Origin: CAWAMD01 sp963783045
GTDB lineage: Bacteria; Actinomycetota; Nitriliruptoria; Nitriliruptorales; Nitriliruptoraceae
Direction: 5' to 3'
DNA length: 64,000 bases
Assembly: GCA_963783045.1 (NCBI GenBank)
Contig: CAWAMD010000005.1
Location: 1,116,001 to 1,180,000 of the forward strand
The position numbers and the translations under genes were made by a program. Position 1 is the stretch's first letter, and the number at the start of each line of letters is the position of its first letter. Below, one piece after another: positions 1 to 7,447 of the stretch. The notes below the pieces were generated by a model. That model was not told where the DNA came from. It was given only the letters and a program-made list of their open reading frames with translations, and made no database searches.

Positions 1-341
1 ACGATCTGCACCGGACGTCCGAGGACCCCGCCTCCGGCGTTGAGCTCGTCGACGGCGATCTGCATGCCGGTCTGCTGGTCCTTGCCGATCCCGCCGGCGG
101 GCCCGGAGGTCACCACGGCGGCCCCGATCCGGACCGGCTCACCGGAGGCCTCCGTCGCATCCCCGGCCGTCGGGCTCGCCGTCGCGTCGGTCGCCGCACC
201 AGCAGGCGGCTCCTGCTCCGAGGCCGCGGTGATCGAGGTCTCGGCACCACCCCCACTCTCGCCACCCCCGCCGCACGCCGCCGTCAGCAGCGCGAGCGCA
301 AGCGCCAGCCAGATCCATCGGTTCCGTCCCTGCGTCTTCAT
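1..341 (-). CDS. ABC-type substrate-binding lipoprotein, N-terminal part (runs off window)
   Basis: This is the first ~113 residues of a periplasmic-binding-type lipoprotein; the rest lies beyond position 1. It opens with a basic stretch, a hydrophobic segment (WIWLALALALL) and a lipobox LTAAC, so the mature Cys would be lipidated outside the membrane. A Ser/Thr/Ala/Gly-rich linker follows, then the start of the ligand-binding fold (PVRIGAAVVTSGPAGGIGKD, later DELNAGGGVLGRPVQIV), typical of Leu/Ile/Val-binding proteins. The start ATG is at 341-339. A regulon-type dyad lies at 403-419 just upstream. It resembles the lipoprotein at 35.5 kb in layout and probably feeds a branched-chain-type importer for a catabolic substrate. 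Confidence 0.85.
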   Translation of the reverse strand, partial: MKTQGRNRWIWLALALALLTAACGGGGESGGGAETSITAASEQEPPAGAATDATASPTAGDATEASGEPVRIGAAVVTSGPAGGIGKDQQTGMQIAVDELNAGGGVLGRPVQI

Positions 342-402
342 GCGCCAGTCTCCCCTGGCGACGCTCCCCTGCACCGCCGGTTCCTACTATAGGCGTAATT
401 CC

Positions 403-419
403 TTACGTTGCACGATAAA
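403..419. promoter_or_regulatory. Putative MerR-regulon operator, site a
   Basis: TTACGTTGCACGATAAA fits the dyad TnACG-N5-CGTnA found at 14 intergenic places in this window. It lies 62 bp upstream of the lipoprotein start at 341 in an otherwise featureless AT-richer gap. Binding by the MerR proteins encoded at 41.3 and 47.3 kb is inferred. Confidence 0.5.
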
Positions 420-494
420 TGTAGATCCATTTCGGCCATTCGTTCCACGCCTGACCACAGTGGCGTTGGCCCCGCGGCGCCTCGGGCGCTGGCT

Positions 495-935
495 CTACCC
501 GGCCCGGGTGCCCGTCCCGACGATGCCACTCTGGTACGCCGCGAAGCGCTCCTCGAACTCCGCCGAGCGCAGCGCGACGCCCTGGCTGCGCGCTTCCTCG
601 ATCAGAACTTCCGTCTCAACGTCGAGGTCCTCGCTGCGGTAGAGCGCCTGGCGCGTGACGATGGAGGCACGCGCCGCCTGCGCGGCCAGCACGGTCGCGT
701 ACTCGATGGCGTCGTCCAGCGGCGTTTCGCTGACACGCCAGGCGATTCCGAGCTCCTTCGCCTCGTCCGCGTGGATGCGTCGGCCGAGGCCGAACCCCGC
801 GCCGACCGCGGGACCGTTGACCGCGGCGATGGAGATCACGGGCATCTTGCGGATGGCGACGGGTACCTCACAGGTCCAGCGCACGAAGTCCTCGTCGTTC
901 CCTCCTCTCGCGGCCCACAGTGGTCGTCCCGGCAC
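495..935 (-). pseudogene. Enoyl-CoA hydratase remnant with internal deletion
   Basis: This is a 146-codon remnant of the crotonase family. It lacks the first ~80 residues and begins in the oxyanion-hole helix region. After AAVNGPAVGAGFGL it jumps directly to GRRIHADEAKELG, a sequence that in intact paralogues lies about 45 residues further on, after the FGxPE...GxVP segment. The first catalytic acidic region is therefore deleted and the protein should be inactive. It sits 3 bp downstream of the MaoC gene at the 3' end of the minus-strand gene run. The seam (GLG|RRIH) keeps frame, so this looks like a real deletion and not a base-calling error. Confidence 0.75.
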
Positions 936-938
936 CGG

Positions 939-1418
939 TCAGGCGCTGGCCCGCATCGCGACCAGCATGGCCCAGTCCCCGTCGATGGCAACGACCCCCT
1001 TGTCGGTCACGATCTCGTAGCGGAAGCGCACGGTCCCTCGCCCTCGCTCCGGATGTGGGGTCGCCTCCACCACCTCGAGCCGCACGTGGATGGTGTCGTC
1101 GGGCAGCACCGCCTGCCGATAAGCGACGGTCTGCTCGAGCATCGCGAGGCCGGTGCCGGCGAAGAGCCCCGTGCGCTCCTTGAGCCCCGAGGCGATGGCG
1201 ACAGCCATGAGCCCGGGCGGGAACCGGCCGCCGAATAGCCCGTGCGCGGCGGCGAAGGTCTCGTCCACGTGCATCGGGTTCATGTCGCCCGTGAACATCG
1301 CCCAGAGGGCCCCATCCACCGGCGTGATCGTCCGCCCCTGCGTCCGAATGGTCTGGCCGACCACGAGGTCCTCGAAGAACCGCGCGTTCGGCCCGACGGG
1401 TGCCGGTGCGTCAACCAT
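939..1418 (-). CDS. MaoC-family (R)-hydratase / dehydratase
   Basis: A 159-residue single hot-dog-fold MaoC protein, probably hydrating an enoyl-CoA or dehydrating a 3-hydroxyacyl-CoA. The hydratase-2 type motif is visible as FTGDMNPMHVDETFAAAHG (Asp and His about 25 residues after the start of the fold), followed by FPPGLMAVAIASGL. The ATG at 1418-1416 overlaps the stop of the upstream HpaB-like gene once that gene's frameshift is corrected, a translational coupling typical of one operon. A longer in-frame upstream extension exists but lies inside the neighbouring gene in the wrong frame. Substrate unknown. Confidence 0.8.
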   Translation of the reverse strand: MVDAPAPVGPNARFFEDLVVGQTIRTQGRTITPVDGALWAMFTGDMNPMHVDETFAAAHGLFGGRFPPGLMAVAIASGLKERTGLFAGTGLAMLEQTVAYRQAVLPDDTIHVRLEVVEATPHPERGRGTVRFRYEIVTDKGVVAIDGDWAMLVAMRASA

Positions 1419-2833
1419 CGACGCCGGCCAGCTCGAGGGCGTAGCGCAGCGCCGGCTCGTGATCGGTACGCCCGGAACATGGCTAGCTTCTCCGCCTCGA
1501 CCGAGCCCTCGGCATGGATGGCGAGCACGGCCTGGTACCCGCCGTAGAGTCGAGCGGTCAGGTCGCTGATCAGGTTGATGATCGGTAGCCGCTTCTCGGC
1601 CGGCCAGGCACCCCCGAGGTACTTCTCGAGCACGGGCCGTACCTCGTCTGACGCCCAGTCGTGCCCGGACGGGCCCGTCACGAGCAGCCCACCGGCCAGG
1701 TCCTGCACCAGCTCGAGCGCGGTGTGGAAGTCCCGCGCGAACGTCCACTTCGCCATATTCGTGGTGAAAACGTCCGGGTACGCCATGTCGCCCTCGAACT
1801 GGGCGCGGGTGGCCGCGAGCTCGATGAGCCCGCGCACCGTCTCGGCGTAGCCGGCAAGCCAGGTGAGCTTGTCGCGGACGTGGCTCGCGCGCATGATCCC
1901 GTTCGCCTGCGCTACCGCGATCCCGGCACCGACGAAGGCATCGAGCAGCGGCAGCTTGTAGCTCACCGCCGTGAAACGGTGGTACTCGACGAAGGTGAGG
2001 GCGGCCGCCCCGGCGACCTCCGGCCGGTCGACGAAGAACACCTGGTCCCAGGGGACGAAGACGTCCTCGAAGACGGTCAGCGTCTCGAGCATCTTGTGGG
2101 TGGCGGACACCGGGTGGGTGAACTCGTCCTGAGCGCCGTGGAGGAAGTCGGACGCGTACAGGTGCAGCCCGGGGGTGTCGACGGGCACCTGGAAGGCAAC
2201 GGAGAACGGCTCGTCGCCGTCCTGCATGCTGCGGCTCGGCAGCACGATGATGTTGTCGACGTAGGGCGCACAGGAGGTGTGGATCTTCGCCCCGCGGACG
2301 GTGATGCCCTCGTCGTTGCGATCGACGACCCGAAGGTAGACGTCGGGATCGTCCTGCTGGCTCGGACGCTTGCCCCGGTCTCCCTTCACGTCGGTCTGGG
2401 CGACCGCGAGCGCCCGATCCTCGGTCAGGCAGGCGCGGTGGAAGTCACGCAGCCGCGCCACCCCGTCGGTCTCGCCGAACCGGTCGAGGACCCGCATCAA
2501 CGAGAAGATGGCGTCGGTGCCGATCTCCTTGATGAGCAGCACGAGCGTGGCGCCCTCGGCCGTCGCCGCCTCGATCAGCCGCGAGCGGTCGCGTAGGTGG
2601 TCCACCGATCTCGGGATGCGGTAGTAGGCGGAGCATGACTCGCCGCTCTCCTCGGCAACCGCGATGTCCTCGTAGTCGGGGTTCTCCGCGACGGCGAAGT
2701 CGATCGCGGCGTGCCGGGCCGCGGTGCCGAGCTCCGAGTGGGCGAGCAGGTCAGTGACGCGCTCGCCGCGGTAGTAGACGCGTCGTCCGTCCTTCAGGCC
2801 GGCCAGGTACTCGTCGGGTGTGCGAAGCCCCAT
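1411..2833 (-). CDS. HpaB-family flavoprotein (4-hydroxyphenylacetate hydroxylase / 4-hydroxybutyryl-CoA dehydratase superfamily), frameshifted
   Basis: An FAD-dependent protein of the HpaB superfamily, about 474 residues. The N-terminal domain begins MGLRTPDEYLAGLKDGRRVYY, and KGDRGKRPSQQDDPDVYLRV plus RGAKIHTSCAPYVDN are family signatures. The members that bind a [4Fe-4S] cluster (4-hydroxybutyryl-CoA dehydratase) use a Cys pair near residue 100, a His and another Cys. Here the Cys pair region reads TLVLLIKEIGTD and the last Cys is replaced after YHRFTAVSYK, so a cluster is unlikely and an oxygenase or other flavin reaction is more plausible. One extra base near 1465 shifts the last ~18 codons; removing it gives an ending ...LELAGVDG that overlaps the MaoC start by 8 nt. 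A strong Shine-Dalgarno (GGAGCG) precedes the ATG at 2833. Confidence 0.75.
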
Positions 2834-2870
2834 GGGGCGCTCCTTTGCCTGCGTGCTGTCGAGGTGGGTG

Positions 2871-3404
2871 CTAGGGACTCGGGATGCCATTGCCGGTCCA
2901 GCCCTGTCCGGCGAGCACGTGCTCGAGGGTCAGGTTCCCGGGCGGCGGGGGGTAGCCGGGCGCCGGCTGTGCGAGCTGTACGAGAACGCCGTTCGCCTGC
3001 TTGGGGTGCAGGAACACCTCCTGCCAGTCGGGGTCGTCGATATACAGCCCGGTGGGCTCGAAGCCGAGATCCCGCGCCGCCTCCACCGCGGCGTGGATGT
3101 CGTCGACCTTGAAGGTGACGTGGTGCAGCCCGCCGCCTCGGGCGAAGAACCGGTCGAAGAAGGTCGAGCCCTCCAGTGGCTCCATGAGCTCGATCTTGCT
3201 GCCGTCGGAGTACTCCAGCTGCAGGGCCCGGTAGCCGACCCGGACGTTGTCTCCACCGTTGATGAAACGGGCGGACAGCATCTGGTGGTACAGCGGCAGC
3301 AGATCCCGGATGCGGCGGGCCGCCACGGCGACGTGGTCGAGGCGCGCGTCGAGCCCGTGGGCCCGCAGGCGCTCCTGCACGTCCGTCTGGGTCTCCTCGT
3401 TCAT
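2871..3404 (-). CDS. VOC-family protein, methylmalonyl-CoA epimerase-like
   Basis: A 177-residue vicinal-oxygen-chelate protein with two beta-alpha-beta-beta-beta modules. LDHVAVAARRIRDLLPLYHQ carries the first metal His, and GGGLHHVTFKVDDI carries the second. The C-terminal motif VFLHPKQANGVLVQLAQP is that of methylmalonyl-CoA epimerase, but the expected metal-ligand Glu (VELE) is a Gln here. It may epimerise another acyl-CoA or bind metal differently. The ATG at 3404 follows a GGGAGA Shine-Dalgarno, and the gene is 1 bp from the alpha/beta-hydrolase gene upstream, so they are co-transcribed. Confidence 0.75.
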   Translation of the reverse strand: MNEETQTDVQERLRAHGLDARLDHVAVAARRIRDLLPLYHQMLSARFINGGDNVRVGYRALQLEYSDGSKIELMEPLEGSTFFDRFFARGGGLHHVTFKVDDIHAAVEAARDLGFEPTGLYIDDPDWQEVFLHPKQANGVLVQLAQPAPGYPPPPGNLTLEHVLAGQGWTGNGIPSP

Positions 3405-3405
3405 C

Positions 3406-4276
3406 TCATCTCCCGTGGTGACGTGCCGACGCGGCAGACGGGGCCGTGAGATCGTCCCGCAGCGTGTCGAACCAGCCGAGGAGCAGCCGCACGAGCGCCG
3501 CACGGTCCCGGCCGTAGTAGTGGTCGTCGTCGAGCACCTCGAGCCTGGCCGTCCGCGCTGCAGCCACCACCGCCGCCGCGTTCTCGCGGTAGGGCGGGGG
3601 TTCGCGGCTGCCGACGGTGACGAGCAGCGGAACGTCGAGCGCGGGCACGTGGCGCTGGCTCACGGCGAGGGTGTCGGGGCCCCAGACCGACAGGATCGTG
3701 GCCGCCTCCGCGACCATGGGGACGGGGGCGCGCGAAGAGAGGACGAGCAGCTCCTCGGGTCGGCCAGCTGCGACCGCCCGCGCAGCGCGGGCGATGTGAT
3801 GCTGCGCGCTGCCGTCGACGAACCACCGTGCCGCACTCTCCAGGCGCCCCGCCGGGCTCAGCAGTGCGCACCCGATGACGTTCTGCGGGCTGCCGTTCTC
3901 GGAGCCAGTAGGCCGCCTTGTGCGCTCCATAGCTGTGGGCCACCACGACGAGGCGCTGTACTCCAAGCCCCCGCAGCACGTCGGCGGCCGCCTCGAGGTC
4001 CTTCGGCGCGTCTTCGAATCGCTCCCGCATGAAGCCGATGCACGGCTCGCCGTCGCCGAGCGTGCCCAGGTCGTGCCCGCGGTTGTTCATGGACAGCACG
4101 GTCCACCCTGCCTGGGGACCGGCGTCGAGCAGCGAGTAGCCCGGCGTCGCGTAGAAGCTCGCCCAGGCGCCATGGACGATGAGCACGCCCCACGGTGAGG
4201 CGTCTGCGGAGGCGACGCCGTGGAGCAGGACACCGTCCTCGCTCCGGGCGGTGACGAATCGAACGTCCTGCGCCAT
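3406..4276 (-). CDS. Alpha/beta-fold hydrolase, frameshifted
   Basis: A serine hydrolase of about 290 residues split by one indel near 3898. The N-terminal frame shows the oxyanion strand GVLIVHGAWASFYATPG and the nucleophile elbow VVVAHSYGAHKAAYWL (Ser in HSYG). The C-terminal frame continues NGSPQNVIGCALLSPAGRL... to LLVTVGSREPP and the His region LEVLDDDHYYGRDRAALV. These are normal hydrolase landmarks, so the two frames are one gene. The ATG at 4276 (MAQDVRF) is preferred because the upstream ATG at 4324 touches the operator-like dyad at 4327-4347. Possible roles include thioester or ring-fission product hydrolysis; substrate unknown. Confidence 0.7.
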
Positions 4277-4326
4277 CCCACCCCGGTCTGCTCGCCCAAC
4301 GGTCCTGCCATGAAAGCGGACCATGC

Positions 4327-4347
4327 ATCTAACGTCAAGCGTCAGAT
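4327..4347. promoter_or_regulatory. Putative MerR-regulon operator, site b
   Basis: TCTAACGTCAAGCGTCAGA is the most symmetrical copy of the regulon dyad (TCTAACG-N5-CGTCAGA). It lies 51 bp before the alpha/beta-hydrolase start and overlaps the last codons of the upstream crotonase-like gene, so the downstream genes may have an internal promoter. Confidence 0.55.
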
Positions 4348-4877
4348 ACATGCGGAGGCCGCTCCCCCGCGCCGACGACAGGGTGGATGACCGACGACTC
4401 GAGGTAGTCACCCGTCGCCCCGCGCCGGCCCCTGGCCAGGATCGCGTCGACGGCGGGCCGGGCCCCCGCGGCCAGTCGGTCGGCGAGCTCGCGGGCAGCC
4501 GCCAGCGGATCCTGGTCGACTCGGCTGACGACGCCCCACCGGTGGGCTGTGACCACGTCGACGATCCGGCCCGATGCCGCCAGATAGCCGGCGACGCGGC
4601 GGCCCGCGATGCCCACGGCACGGCGTGCGACGATGTCCGCGTACGGCCCGGGCCGACCGAAGAACGCTTCCGGCCCGGCCACGAGCAGGGTGCTGGCCAG
4701 CGCGGCGGCAAGGACGCCCCCCGTGCACGGACCACGAACCACCCCGACGACGACGCCCGCCTCTGTCTCCAGCCCCTGCAGCCAGGCGAGCGAGGGAGCG
4801 GCACCCGCCGCGAGGGCGTCCAGGTCGAGCACCGCTGGAGCGTCCGGCCACGGTAGGCCGGTGATCAGCTCAGCCAC
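4335..4877 (-). CDS. Short crotonase-fold protein (enoyl-CoA hydratase/isomerase-like)
   Basis: A 180-residue protein related to the middle and C-terminal part of crotonases. It has the oxyanion-hole-like GVVRGPCTGGVLAAALASTLLVAGPEAFFG and a C-terminal tail (GVVSRVDQDPLAAARELADRLA) that corresponds to the family's trimerisation region. The family's usual N-terminal beta-sheet (about 60-70 residues) is missing and the canonical FGxPE motif is degenerate (FFGRPGPYADI). It overlaps the upstream crotonase by 8 nt. It may be a non-catalytic partner subunit of that protein or a decaying copy. Confidence 0.6.
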   Translation of the reverse strand: MAELITGLPWPDAPAVLDLDALAAGAAPSLAWLQGLETEAGVVVGVVRGPCTGGVLAAALASTLLVAGPEAFFGRPGPYADIVARRAVGIAGRRVAGYLAASGRIVDVVTAHRWGVVSRVDQDPLAAARELADRLAAGARPAVDAILARGRRGATGDYLESSVIHPVVGAGERPPHVSDA

Positions 4878-5586
4878 GATCGGCGTACCTCCCCTGGCTC
4901 GACGCCACCGTGGGCGACGCCATCAGCGGTGCCATGAGGTCCGGGACCAGGCGGTAGGTGCGCTCCGCGTCGCGCGACAGCAGGCGCTTGACGGCCCCGA
5001 AGGACGGCACCGTGGCCATGTCGGTCGCCAGCTCGACGGCCGCACCGACGAGGTCGTCGCGGTCGTGCAGCTCGACCACCAGCCCGCGCGCGTGCGCCTC
5101 CGTCCCCGACAGCCAGTGCCGGCCGGTGAGCGCGAGGTGCCGTACCCAGCCGCGGCCGAGCACGTCCACGCCCCGACCGAGCGCGTTGGGCGGCGCCGCC
5201 CCATGGGTGATCTCGGGCAACCCGAACACGGCGCCGGGTGTCGCGACACACGCGTCGGCGACCAGGGCCAGCTCGAACCCGAACCCGAGGGCATACCCGT
5301 CGACGGCCGCGACGACCGGTCGCGGGACCTCCTCGACGAGCCGGAAGATCCGCGTCACGTCGACGAGGAACCGCTCGCCCGCTGCCCGGTCGGCGAAGTC
5401 GAACATCCGCACGTCGTCGCCGGCCGAGAAATCCCCTCCGGCACCGGTGATCACGACGGCCGACACGTCCGAGCAGACCGCATCCTCGAGCTGGTGGTAG
5501 ATCGCGAGGTCGACCGCGTTCCGACGCTCGGGGCGGTCGATCGTCGCCACGAGCACGTCCCCATGGTGAGCTACCTCGAGCCCCAT
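4870..5586 (-). CDS. Enoyl-CoA hydratase/isomerase family protein
   Basis: A 238-residue crotonase. Visible landmarks are the CoA-binding start (ATIDRPERRNAVD), the first oxyanion-hole loop FSAGDDVRMFD, the second VAAVDGYALGFGFELALVADAC, and FGLPEITHGAAPPNALGRG with a Glu in the usual first acidic position. The E-I-x-H-G-x-x-P variant is shared with the crotonases at 5586-6662 and 50314-51099, which suggests one subfamily with related substrates. Its ATG overlaps the stop of the upstream SnoaL-crotonase fusion by one base, and its 3' end overlaps the next gene by 8 nt: a tightly coupled operon. Confidence 0.85.
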   Translation of the reverse strand: MGLEVAHHGDVLVATIDRPERRNAVDLAIYHQLEDAVCSDVSAVVITGAGGDFSAGDDVRMFDFADRAAGERFLVDVTRIFRLVEEVPRPVVAAVDGYALGFGFELALVADACVATPGAVFGLPEITHGAAPPNALGRGVDVLGRGWVRHLALTGRHWLSGTEAHARGLVVELHDRDDLVGAAVELATDMATVPSFGAVKRLLSRDAERTYRLVPDLMAPLMASPTVASSQGRYADRG

Positions 5587-6662
5587 CAGATCGCCACCCG
5601 GACCTGCGTGAGGACGGGGGGCATGAAGTCCCGAGCGTCCGCGTGGTCATCGAGCACCCCGGCGGTCAGCAACCTCGTCACCGTTCTCACGGACGCGGGC
5701 GGCCAGCCCGCCACCATGTCCAGCGCGTCCTCCGCTGCCGTGCGTGGATCGTCGGCGACCACGTGAACGAGCCCGAGCTGCCAGGCCTCGGCGGCGGCGA
5801 ACCGGCGGCCGGTGAGCGCGAGGTCCATGGCCCGTCGCCGGCCGACCACCCCCAGGCCTCGGGTGACGAGGACGGAGGGCACGGCGCCGTGGTCGATCTC
5901 GGCGAACCCGAAGGTCGCGGTCGGGGCCGCATACACGGCGTCGGCGACGAGCAGCACCTCGCTGCCGAACCCGAGGGCGTGCCCCTGGACTGACACGACG
6001 ACCGGGACGGGTAGGAGCTCGAGCGACGCGAAGAAGGTCAGGGGGCCGTCCAGGAACGCACGCGCCCGACGCTCGTCGGCGAAGTCGAATCCGCGCACGT
6101 CCTCGCCGGCACAGAAGTCGGCCCCTTCGCCCGCGAGCAGGAGCGCACGGACCCGGTCATCGGAATCGATCTCGCGAACGAAGGCGGTCATGTCCGCTAG
6201 CATCGACTGGCTGACCGCGTTGCGCTTCGCCGCGCGGTCTAGCACGAGGCGCGCGACGGGCGGCTCGATCTCACATCGCACGTCTCGTCGCTGTCGGTCG
6301 GTGCGCCCGACCTGCACGACCCGTTGCTCGACGATGCGTCCCCCGCCGTCCACGTCGAAGGCGTCACGTCCCGCCAGGCGCGTCCCGGTCGGCGTCTCCC
6401 CCCACCAGTCGAGCACCACCGTGCTGCCGAGCACCTCGATGCGCTCCGGGTGAACGGCAAGGGACCGGAAGAAGCTCTCCCGCGACGCGAACCACGCGAC
6501 CACGGCGTCGCGTCCCTCGACGGTGTCGCCCTCGTGCGTGCGCAGGCGCGCGTCGCCGGCATAGCCGGCACCGAGGCGCTCGAGATTGAACGCCTCGCTG
6601 GCCGCCAGGTGCTCTTCGAGCGCCCGGCGGGCCGGGGACCTCGTTGCCGCCACGGTGTCCAT
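5586..6662 (-). CDS. SnoaL-like domain fused to enoyl-CoA hydratase/isomerase domain
   Basis: A 358-residue two-domain protein. Residues ~1-125 form a SnoaL/NTF2-like domain (EHLAASEAFNLERLGAGYAGDARLR..., VEGRDAVVAWFASRESFF, VLDWWGETPTGTRLAGRDAF). Residues ~128-358 form a crotonase domain (RLVLDRAAKRNAVSQSML, FCAGEDVRGFDF, VSVQGHALGFGSEVLLVADA, FGFAEIDHGAVPSVLVTRG). The NTF2-like fold often forms a cone-shaped pocket in isomerases and cyclases, so the fusion may couple isomerisation or hydration of a cyclic intermediate to the crotonase step; that is inference. ATG at 6662 with an AAAGGGG Shine-Dalgarno. It directly precedes the crotonase at 4870. Confidence 0.8.
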   Translation of the reverse strand: MDTVAATRSPARRALEEHLAASEAFNLERLGAGYAGDARLRTHEGDTVEGRDAVVAWFASRESFFRSLAVHPERIEVLGSTVVLDWWGETPTGTRLAGRDAFDVDGGGRIVEQRVVQVGRTDRQRRDVRCEIEPPVARLVLDRAAKRNAVSQSMLADMTAFVREIDSDDRVRALLLAGEGADFCAGEDVRGFDFADERRARAFLDGPLTFFASLELLPVPVVVSVQGHALGFGSEVLLVADAVYAAPTATFGFAEIDHGAVPSVLVTRGLGVVGRRRAMDLALTGRRFAAAEAWQLGLVHVVADDPRTAAEDALDMVAGWPPASVRTVTRLLTAGVLDDHADARDFMPPVLTQVRVAI

Positions 6663-6679
6663 GCCGCACCGCCCCTTTC

Positions 6680-7447
6680 TCAGTAGGCCAACCACCCGCC
6701 ATCGACGGCCAGGGACTGCCCGGTCACGTAACCGGCATCGTCCGACAGCAGGTAGGCGATCCCGCCGACGAGCTCGGCGGGCTCCGCGGGGCGGCGCATG
6801 GGGATGCGCCGCAGGAGACCTGAGCTGCCGTCGTCCATGGACGCGCTCATGTCGGTGCGCATCCAGCCGGGAGCGACGGCATTCACCCGGATCCCGTGGC
6901 GGGCCAGATCCGTCGCGGCACCGCGGGTGAAGGCCAGCACGGCTCCCTTCGAGCTCGCGTACGCCGACAGGCCGGGGAGCGAAGCGATGTGTGCCGTGCT
7001 CGAGGTTATGTTCACCACGGCGCCGGGCGCCTGTGCGGCGACGAGTCGGCGTGCGAACTCGCGGGTCGCCACGATGGGGCCCATGGCGTTGATGCGCAGC
7101 ACCCGATCGATGTCTTCGTCGTCGAGGTCCAGGAGCCCCGCGTGATGGAGGACGCCGGCGTTGTTGACGAGGGCATCGGCGGGTGCCCCCCACGCCTGCT
7201 CCGCCGCGTCGAGAACGCGGCGGATGCCCCCGGTGGTGGCGCAGTCACCGGCCTGGTGTGCATACCGTCCGCTACTGTGCCCTTCCGTCTCGAGTGCAGC
7301 GGCGGTCGCCGCGGCACCGTCGCCGTCGAGGTCGGCGACCAGCACGTCGGCGCCGCGGGCTGCGAGCCCGAGGGCGACCGCACGCCCGAGACCGCGCGCC
7401 GCGCCGGTGACGACAGCGCGGCGGCCGGCCAGCAGGTGGTCCGTCAC
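6680..7447 (-). CDS. SDR-family oxidoreductase
   Basis: A 255-residue classical short-chain dehydrogenase. It has the Rossmann motif TGAARGLG near residue 15, NNAG, catalytic Ser in NITSSTAHIA and YASSK with Tyr and Lys in place, then RVNAVAPGWMRTDM and the C-terminal YVTGQSLAVDGG. It should oxidise or reduce a hydroxy/keto group on a pathway intermediate, using NAD(P)H. The start overlaps the stop of the upstream acyl-CoA ligase by 4 nt (ATGA), so the two are translationally coupled. Confidence 0.88.
   Translation of the reverse strand: MTDHLLAGRRAVVTGAARGLGRAVALGLAARGADVLVADLDGDGAAATAAALETEGHSSGRYAHQAGDCATTGGIRRVLDAAEQAWGAPADALVNNAGVLHHAGLLDLDDEDIDRVLRINAMGPIVATREFARRLVAAQAPGAVVNITSSTAHIASLPGLSAYASSKGAVLAFTRGAATDLARHGIRVNAVAPGWMRTDMSASMDDGSSGLLRRIPMRRPAEPAELVGGIAYLLSDDAGYVTGQSLAVDGGWLAY

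Noticed and set aside
1661..2596. Long plus-strand open frame of 311 codons
   Set aside because: It is antisense to the HpaB-like gene and rich in Arg/Gly/Val without domains. GC-rich DNA keeps such shadow frames open.
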